Below are positions 23,897 to 28,989 of a stretch of DNA of 28,989 nucleotides, piece by piece. Numbering within the stretch: position 1 is the first letter of the stretch; each line of letters begins with the position of its first letter. Origin of the DNA: Brevibacillus sp. (GTDB taxonomy: Bacteria > Bacillota > Bacilli > Brevibacillales > Brevibacillaceae); the NCBI GenBank assembly GCA_029240815.1, contig JARDZO010000041.1:1-28989 (forward strand), read 5' to 3'. The translations under genes were made by a program, and so were the position numbers. The notes beneath the pieces are model-generated. The model was not told the origin of the DNA, ran no database searches, and saw only the letters and a list, made by a program, of their open reading frames with translations.

Positions 23897-25699
23897 ATGA
23901 AGCAGGAAGACGTTATTGTCATTGGTGGAGGACTAGCCGGGTTGATGGCTGCCATCCAGATCGCGGAAAAGGGTGGACGGGCAAAGCTGTTTTCGCTCGT
24001 TCCCGTGCGCAGGTCCCATTCCGTCTGTGCGCAAGGTGGAATCAATGGAGCCGTCAACACAAAAGGTGAGGGTGACTCTACGTGGGAGCATTTTGACGAC
24101 ACGATCTACGGCGGAGATTTTTTAGCCGATCAGCCGCCGGTCAAAGCGATGTGCGAGGCAGCACCGGAGATCATTTATTTGTTCGACCGGATGGGCGTGC
24201 AGTTCAATCGGACGGTAGAAGGACAGATCGACTTTCGCAGACTCGGTGGCGCCAAATATTCGCGGACGGCTTTTGCGGGAGCAACGACAGGCCAGCAGCT
24301 GCTGTATGCCTTGGATGAACAGGTCAGAAGGTACGAAACAGAAGGCTTGATCGAAAAGTCCGAGTACTGGGAGTTTTTATCTCTAATTTTGGATGATGAG
24401 CCGCGCTGCCGGGGGATTGTGGCACAAGATCTGAAGTCGATGGAGATTCGCTCTTTTCGGGCCGACGCGGTCATTCTGGCTGCTGGCGGGATCGGTTACA
24501 TTTTTCGCAAAAGCACCAATTCCGTGATCAATACAGGAAGCGCCCACAGCATTGCATACCAGCAAGGTGTCCATTACGCCAACCCTGAGTTCATCCAGAT
24601 TCATCCGACAGCGATTCCTGGAGATGACAAGCTGCGGTTGATGTCAGAGTCTGCACGGGGGGAAGGCGGGCGTCTGTGGGTGTACCGGGACGGCAAGCCT
24701 TGGTATTTCCTGGAGGATAAGTACCCAGCTTACGGGAATCTCGTCCCACGCGATATTGCCACCCGAGAAATCTTTCACGTCTGCGTCGATTTAAAGCTGG
24801 GGATCAACGGAGAGAACATGGTCTATCTCGACATTTCCCACCTCCCGACCAAGCAGCTGGACGAAAAGCTCGGTGGGATTCTGGACATCTACGAAAAATT
24901 TGTGGGCGAGGACCCGCGCAAAGTCCCGATGCATATCTTTCCTGCGATGCATTACTCCATGGGCGGGCTCGCGGTCGATTACAACCAGATGACCAATGTA
25001 AAAGGGGTGTTTGCTTGCGGGGAATGTGACCATCAATACCATGGCGCGAACCGTTTGGGGGCAAACTCACTCGTCTCAGCCGTATATGGAGGGATGGTAG
25101 CGGGACCTGCAGCCCTGCGCTACATTTCTGGCCTGGCAAACTCTGCCGAAGACCTGTCCTCGAGCTTTTATGAGACGGAGCAAAAAAGGCAGGAAGCGGC
25201 GTATACCCAGCTCATTCGGATGGATGGTCCAGAGAATCCGTATCAGCTGCATCTGGAGATGAGCGACTGGATGGTCGAGCATGTGACTGTCGTCCGCTAC
25301 AATGATCGGCTGGAGAAAACGGATGAAAAGCTGCAGGAGCTCTTGGAGAGATGGAAGCGGATCGGTGTCGATGATACGTCTCATTACAGCAACAAGTCGG
25401 TTGCGTTTACCCGTCAGCTGCAAAACATGCTGCAATTGGCGCGTGTCATCACGCTGGGCGCACGGAATCGGAATGAAAGTCGAGGGGCCCATTATAAGCC
25501 GGAATTTCCTGATCGGGATGACGAGCAATGGTTGAAGACGACGCTTGCTACTCATACGGCAGAGGGGCCGATCTTTCACTACAAGGACGTGGACATCTCC
25601 CATATTCAGCCGCGAGCGAGAAGGTATGACGTCGTGAAGGAAGCAGATGCAGAGGCGACCACTCCAAGCAGTCAGAAGCAGGAGGGAGTCACCACATGA
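23897..25699 (+). CDS. sdhA: Succinate dehydrogenase-type flavoprotein subunit
   Basis: The 600-residue flavoprotein opens with the FAD motif IGGGLAGL. The FAD-linking His is near residue 41 (RSHSVCAQGGINGAVN). Dicarboxylate-binding motifs are intact: IQIHPTAIPGD, SARGEGG, MHYSMGG and GANRLGANS. It is strongly Bacillus SdhA-like. A substitution is seen in the loop DFRRLGGAKYSRTAFAG, where Bacillus SdhA has a His pair before RTAFAG (from memory). ATG 23897 is preferred because GTG 23888 is too close to AAAGGA. Its stop overlaps the next start. Placement in a catabolic cluster suggests a second complex, possibly for a succinate analogue. Confidence 0.93.
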   Translation: MKQEDVIVIGGGLAGLMAAIQIAEKGGRAKLFSLVPVRRSHSVCAQGGINGAVNTKGEGDSTWEHFDDTIYGGDFLADQPPVKAMCEAAPEIIYLFDRMGVQFNRTVEGQIDFRRLGGAKYSRTAFAGATTGQQLLYALDEQVRRYETEGLIEKSEYWEFLSLILDDEPRCRGIVAQDLKSMEIRSFRADAVILAAGGIGYIFRKSTNSVINTGSAHSIAYQQGVHYANPEFIQIHPTAIPGDDKLRLMSESARGEGGRLWVYRDGKPWYFLEDKYPAYGNLVPRDIATREIFHVCVDLKLGINGENMVYLDISHLPTKQLDEKLGGILDIYEKFVGEDPRKVPMHIFPAMHYSMGGLAVDYNQMTNVKGVFACGECDHQYHGANRLGANSLVSAVYGGMVAGPAALRYISGLANSAEDLSSSFYETEQKRQEAAYTQLIRMDGPENPYQLHLEMSDWMVEHVTVVRYNDRLEKTDEKLQELLERWKRIGVDDTSHYSNKSVAFTRQLQNMLQLARVITLGARNRNESRGAHYKPEFPDRDDEQWLKTTLATHTAEGPIFHYKDVDISHIQPRARRYDVVKEADAEATTPSSQKQEGVTT

Positions 25700-26448
25700 C
25701 ACAGGCACAACGAATTCGGATCAAGGTAAAGCGACAGGACGCTTCAGACCAGACACCCTATTGGGAGGAATTCGACGTCCCGTACCGCAAAAATATGAAT
25801 GTCATCTCGGCCCTCATGGAAATCCAGCGTAATCCCGTCCGAGTCGATGGTGTGCGCGTGCGCTCCGTGCTGTGGGAGTACAATTGCCTGGAAGAAGTGT
25901 GCGGGGCGTGCAGCATGCGGATCAACGGCAAGGTGCGTCAAGCTTGTTCTGCTCTGATCGACCGCTTGGAACAGCCGATTGTGCTGGAGCCTATGAGTAC
26001 GTTTCCCGTCGAGAAGGATTTGATCGTCAATCGTCAAATCATGTTTGATAGCTTGCAAAAAATCAAAGGTTGGATCGCGATCGACGGCACCTATCCGCTG
26101 GGAGCAGGACCGCGGATCGCGCAGGATGAGCAGCAAGAAGCGTACAAATACGCGACGTGCATGACGTGCGGCTGTTGTCTGGAGGCGTGTCCGAATGTGA
26201 ATGACCATTCTCCCTATTTGGGTCCGCAGGCGATGGCACAAGCGAAATATTTTAATAGCCATCCGATCGGCAAAATGATGGCAAAAGAGCGCCTCGAAAC
26301 AGTTGTGAGCAACGAGGGTATCGCGGGCTGCGGCAATTCACAAAACTGCGTACAGGTGTGTCCAAAGGAAATTCCGTTGACGACCGCGCTCGCCGAGTTG
26401 AATCGAGATGCGAACCGCTACATGCTGCGAAAGCTATTGAAAGGGTGA
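25696..26448 (+). CDS. sdhB: Succinate dehydrogenase-type iron-sulfur subunit
   Basis: The 250-residue protein has the [2Fe-2S] cysteines Cys64, Cys69, Cys72 and Cys84 (NCLEEVCGAC ... ACS). The two C-terminal cluster motifs are CMTCGCCLEACP and NCVQVCPKEIP, for the [4Fe-4S] and [3Fe-4S] centres. It links the flavoprotein to the heme b subunit. The start overlaps the flavoprotein stop by four bases, ensuring equal synthesis. With the preceding two genes it completes SdhC-A-B in the normal Bacillus order. Confidence 0.94.
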   Translation: MTQAQRIRIKVKRQDASDQTPYWEEFDVPYRKNMNVISALMEIQRNPVRVDGVRVRSVLWEYNCLEEVCGACSMRINGKVRQACSALIDRLEQPIVLEPMSTFPVEKDLIVNRQIMFDSLQKIKGWIAIDGTYPLGAGPRIAQDEQQEAYKYATCMTCGCCLEACPNVNDHSPYLGPQAMAQAKYFNSHPIGKMMAKERLETVVSNEGIAGCGNSQNCVQVCPKEIPLTTALAELNRDANRYMLRKLLKG

Positions 26449-26453
26449 CGCCG

Positions 26454-27296
26454 ATGCGGGAAGTGACGTATGAGCAGATTGTCGACGCCGTGAAAATGCT
26501 TTGTATCGAGGCAAATGTGGAGCTAGGTCCCGATGTCGTTGCCGCCATGCGGGAGGCCAAGAAGAAAGAGAAGTCTGCCGTTGCCGACGAGGTATTGTCG
26601 CAGCTGCTGCAAAATGCCGAGATCGCCGCGTCAGAGCGGGTGCCGATGTGCCAGGATACAGGGATGGCTGTCTTTCTCGTAGAGCTTGGACAGGATTGCC
26701 ATATCGTCGGAGGAAGCTTGTACGACGCTGTAAACGAAGGGATTCGTAGAGGCTACGGCGAGGGATACTTGCGTGCCTCGATTGTTCATGATCCCATACA
26801 GCGTAAAAATACAGGAGATAATACGCCGGGAATCGTGCATGTGGAGCTGGTGGCAGGGGATGCCTGCACCATTCACATGACGGCCAAAGGCTTTGGCAGT
26901 GAAAATATGAGCCGCTTGCAAATGATGAAGCCGTCTGATGGGATCGAAGCTGTCAAAGCCTTTGTCGTTGAAACCGTGCGCCTGGCTGGTCCCAACGCTT
27001 GTCCGCCTGTCGTAGTGGGCGTAGGCCTTGGCGGAAACTTTGAGATGTCAGCCTATCTCGCAAAAAGAGCCTTGTTTCGCCCGATTGGAGAGCGAAATAA
27101 GCGGGAGGATGCGGCAGAGCTGGAGCTGGCTCTGCTGGAGCAGATCAACCAGCTCGGACTGGGACCACAAGGAATGGGAGGACACACGACTGCGCTGGAC
27201 GTTCATGTCGAGCTGTACGCGACGCATATCGCGGGTCTGCCTGTAGCCGTCAACATCAATTGCCATGCCAGTCGCCACAAGCATGTCACTTTGTAG
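26454..27296 (+). CDS. Class I (Fe-S) fumarase/mesaconase/tartrate dehydratase, alpha subunit
   Basis: The 280-residue protein is the N-terminal-half homologue of class I fumarases. Three cluster cysteines are seen: Cys66 (VPMCQDTGMAVF), Cys183 (GPNACPP) and Cys270 (NINCHASRH). Also present are GGHTTALDVHVE and the KRALFRPIGERN segment. Class I enzymes hydrate fumarate; some are promiscuous or specific for mesaconate to citramalate, or for tartrate. The ATG at 26454 follows AAGGGTG and lies five bases after the SdhB stop; the longer open frame upstream is inside sdhB and is discarded. Confidence 0.93.
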   Translation: MREVTYEQIVDAVKMLCIEANVELGPDVVAAMREAKKKEKSAVADEVLSQLLQNAEIAASERVPMCQDTGMAVFLVELGQDCHIVGGSLYDAVNEGIRRGYGEGYLRASIVHDPIQRKNTGDNTPGIVHVELVAGDACTIHMTAKGFGSENMSRLQMMKPSDGIEAVKAFVVETVRLAGPNACPPVVVGVGLGGNFEMSAYLAKRALFRPIGERNKREDAAELELALLEQINQLGLGPQGMGGHTTALDVHVELYATHIAGLPVAVNINCHASRHKHVTL

Positions 27297-27305
27297 GAGG
27301 AGCCG

Positions 27306-27842
27306 ATGTCAGCCAAACAACTCACATTGCCGCTCGATCAGGAACAAATCAATGGGCTCCGCGCAGGGGACAGGGTAGAGCTAACCGGGTGGATGTATAC
27401 CGCGCGCGATGCGGCGCACAAGCGGATGGCAGAAGAGCTGCAAGCGGGTGGAACGCTGCCTGTCGAGCTTGCGGGACAAACGATTTACTATGTAGGTCCT
27501 ACGCCCGCCAAGCCGGGGCAGGTCATCGGATCGGCAGGACCGACTACCAGCAGCCGCATGGATTCGTATACACCAGCCTTGCTAGCACACGGGTTAAAGG
27601 GAATGATCGGCAAAGGAAGTCGCAGTGAGGGGGTCAAACAAGCAATCGTTCAATCGCAGGCCGTCTATTTCGCAGCCATCGGTGGAGCAGGAGCCCTGAT
27701 CGCCAAAACCATCCGTGCAGCGGAAATGGTCGCTTATCATGATTTAGGTACAGAAGCCATCTATCGTCTGGAAGTGGAACGCTTTCCCGCGATCGTCATC
27801 AACGACATCACAGGCGGGGATCTGTATCAGCAAACGCTTTGA
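27306..27842 (+). CDS. Class I fumarase/mesaconase/tartrate dehydratase, beta subunit
   Basis: The 178-residue protein is the C-terminal-half homologue of class I fumarases: TARDAAHKRM, YYVGPTPAKPGQVIGSAGPT, SSRMDSYTP and LKGMIGKG. It ends AIVINDITGGDLYQ. This half supplies substrate-binding residues to the Fe-S site of the alpha subunit, together forming the heterodimer. GGAGGAG precedes the ATG, nine bases after the alpha stop. It is the last enzyme gene of the cluster. Confidence 0.93.
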   Translation: MSAKQLTLPLDQEQINGLRAGDRVELTGWMYTARDAAHKRMAEELQAGGTLPVELAGQTIYYVGPTPAKPGQVIGSAGPTTSSRMDSYTPALLAHGLKGMIGKGSRSEGVKQAIVQSQAVYFAAIGGAGALIAKTIRAAEMVAYHDLGTEAIYRLEVERFPAIVINDITGGDLYQQTL

Positions 27843-27935
27843 GCCTGAATCACTAGACAAAGGAAGCCAGATACCCTATCCTAATCCTAGCATCTGGATG
27901 ACGAGTGAGAGAGACAGCGAAAGGGCGAGCCATGA

Positions 27936-28604
27936 ATGAGCAGAAAATTTGAATTGCGGTTGGAAAGTCACGAACTGGACACGCTGCATATCAAGGTGTG
28001 TCGCGTGTTGCGGGAAGCGATTTTACGAGGGCATTTCCAGCCGGGGGAACGCCTCGTTCAGGAAGAGCTGGCCAGTTCATTAGGTGTCAGCAGAATGCCA
28101 GTGCGAGAGGCGCTCCGTAAGTTGGAAACAGAAGGTCTGGTCATCATCGAACCGCACCGGGGAGCCATCGTCAAATCATTGTCCGTGGAGGATATTCAGG
28201 AAATATATGGTCTTCGCGCCCAGTTTGAAAAGATGGCGGTCGAGATGAGCGTGGAGCACATGGCACAGGACGACATCGATCAGCTGGAAGAGCTGGTGGT
28301 GGCGATGGAACAATCCAAGGACGCCGCGGAATTCATCGAGTGCAATATTGAATTTCACCGACTATTAATCAGTCGCTGTACGTGGAAACGACTGGTGACC
28401 TTTATCGAGACCTTGTGGAACGGTTTTCCTCAGCAAACGCCGCAGATGCTCCGCGACCAGACTGAAAAATCAAACAAAGAGCATCGAGAGATCTTACAGG
28501 CGATTAAAAACGGAAATGCCGTCGAGGCAGGTAAATTGGTTCACGGGCACATCAAGCGCACGGGTGACAATCTGGTCAAGAGCTTGCAAGAATCGCTGGA
28601 ATAG
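27936..28604 (+). CDS. GntR family regulator with FCD domain
   Basis: The 222-residue protein has an N-terminal winged helix of the GntR type (GHFQPGERLVQEELASSLGV, then VREALRKLETEGLV). From about residue 85 an all-helical FCD domain follows, in which Asp and His residues usually bind a metal and a carboxylate effector (HRLLISRCTW and HREILQAIKNGN regions). It lies 93 bases after the last enzyme gene and is the obvious local regulator. Binding to the TTGGATCCAA sites is an inference from position and symmetry. A shorter overlapping ATG at 27932 is out of frame. A strong terminator follows. Confidence 0.92.
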   Translation: MSRKFELRLESHELDTLHIKVCRVLREAILRGHFQPGERLVQEELASSLGVSRMPVREALRKLETEGLVIIEPHRGAIVKSLSVEDIQEIYGLRAQFEKMAVEMSVEHMAQDDIDQLEELVVAMEQSKDAAEFIECNIEFHRLLISRCTWKRLVTFIETLWNGFPQQTPQMLRDQTEKSNKEHREILQAIKNGNAVEAGKLVHGHIKRTGDNLVKSLQESLE

Positions 28605-28610
28605 CAAATA

Positions 28611-28662
28611 GGCATATTACCGCCTACCTTCTATCGGGTACGGTAATATGCCATTTTCTTTT
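28611..28662 (+). terminator. Intrinsic terminator of the catabolic cluster
   Basis: GGCATATTACCG (28611-28622) and CGGTAATATGCC (28641-28652) form a perfect 12-pair stem, followed by a T-rich tail. Confidence 0.88.
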
Positions 28663-28724
28663 AGCGTATAAGATTTTTTAAGCGCTTAACTTATGAATTC
28701 CGGGCGCATGACGAAGTGCCTCGT

Positions 28725-28967
28725 TATCAACATAGCTGGGGTGGGGAGAAGCAGGTTTCCGATCTGCGCTCCGGTCTTTACCCACCGAACACAAGCTATC
28801 GCTCGCGTTCGGCGGGGCCCCGTTTACACCCCGCCAAGGAGTATAGTCTGTCCGCTCCACAAAGATTCACGGGAGCGGTAAAGTAGTAGCCGCTCTGCCT
28901 GGAAACCTGCTTCTCCTGCGAGCTGTTGTGGTTTCTAGTTACCATGTATTCCGAGGTTCAAGGGAGC
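28725..28967 (+). repeat. Dispersed structured repeat, copy 2 (short form)
   Basis: This is the same element as at 11783, in the same orientation. It begins TATCAACATAGC and keeps the 16-base closing stem (28745-28760 with 28901-28916). The CCGAAC/GTTCGG stem has a longer loop here, GGCGGGG pairs with CCCCGCC (28811-28817 with 28829-28835), and GAGCGG/CCGCTC (28873-28895) has the same 11-base loop core as copy 1. The ~75-base insert of copy 1 is absent. The window ends 22 bases after the last shared bases, so the right border is not fully visible. Confidence 0.85.
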
Positions 28968-28989
28968 TAAGGGCGTTGGTGAATCAAGG

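Noticed and set aside
1..28989. CRISPR arrays, tRNA or rRNA genes
   Set aside because: No regularly spaced short repeats and no recognisable tRNA or rRNA sequence were seen on either strand.

Overview
The window looks like chromosomal DNA of an endospore-forming member of the Bacillota, most likely Brevibacillus or a close relative. The reasons are strong AGGAGG-type ribosome binding sites, a T-box leader on leuA, a CIRCE operator on htpG, a Bacillus-type SdhC with four heme-ligand histidines, a lysine-rich coat-like protein and intrinsic terminators throughout. The genus is an inference; no rRNA or other marker is present.

Left part (1-9700). This part holds small, mostly independent genes: a truncated ArsR-SRPBCC regulator, an Lrp regulator divergent from an Old Yellow Enzyme-type oxidoreductase, an alpha/alpha-toroid-like protein followed by a VOC protein, a minus-strand GNAT-cyclase pair, and a DoxX protein. 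Next come a leucine T-box and leuA, a glutamine-amidotransferase-like protein, and two small unknown proteins. Two gene relics lie here: a siderophore-binding-protein fragment near 4080 and an SDR C-terminus near 8175.

Middle (9680-16100). htpG has a consensus promoter overlapping a CIRCE operator. After it comes about 790 bases without an intact gene. This stretch contains a structured repeat whose second copy lies at the right edge of the window, a separate nested inverted-repeat structure, and a membrane-protein gene broken by one in-frame TAA. A DinB protein, a thioredoxin-reductase-like flavoprotein with CPYC but no NADPH motifs, a coat-like protein and an XRE-cupin regulator follow.

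Right part (16100-28660). A tightly packed same-strand cluster encodes a BlcC-like lactonase, a zinc alcohol dehydrogenase, an aldehyde dehydrogenase, a CaiB-type CoA-transferase, a CitE-type lyase, an MmgE/PrpD protein, a complete SdhCAB complex, a two-subunit class I fumarase/mesaconase, and a GntR-FCD regulator. In series these form a plausible route: lactone -> hydroxy acid -> semialdehyde -> (methyl)succinate -> fumarate/mesaconate -> malate/citramalate -> CoA thioester -> acetyl-CoA plus glyoxylate or pyruvate. I consider this cluster the best candidate for an undescribed system. The same palindrome, TTGGATCCAA followed by an ATACA-like tail, sits before the first gene and before the CoA-transferase gene, suggesting one regulator for both halves.
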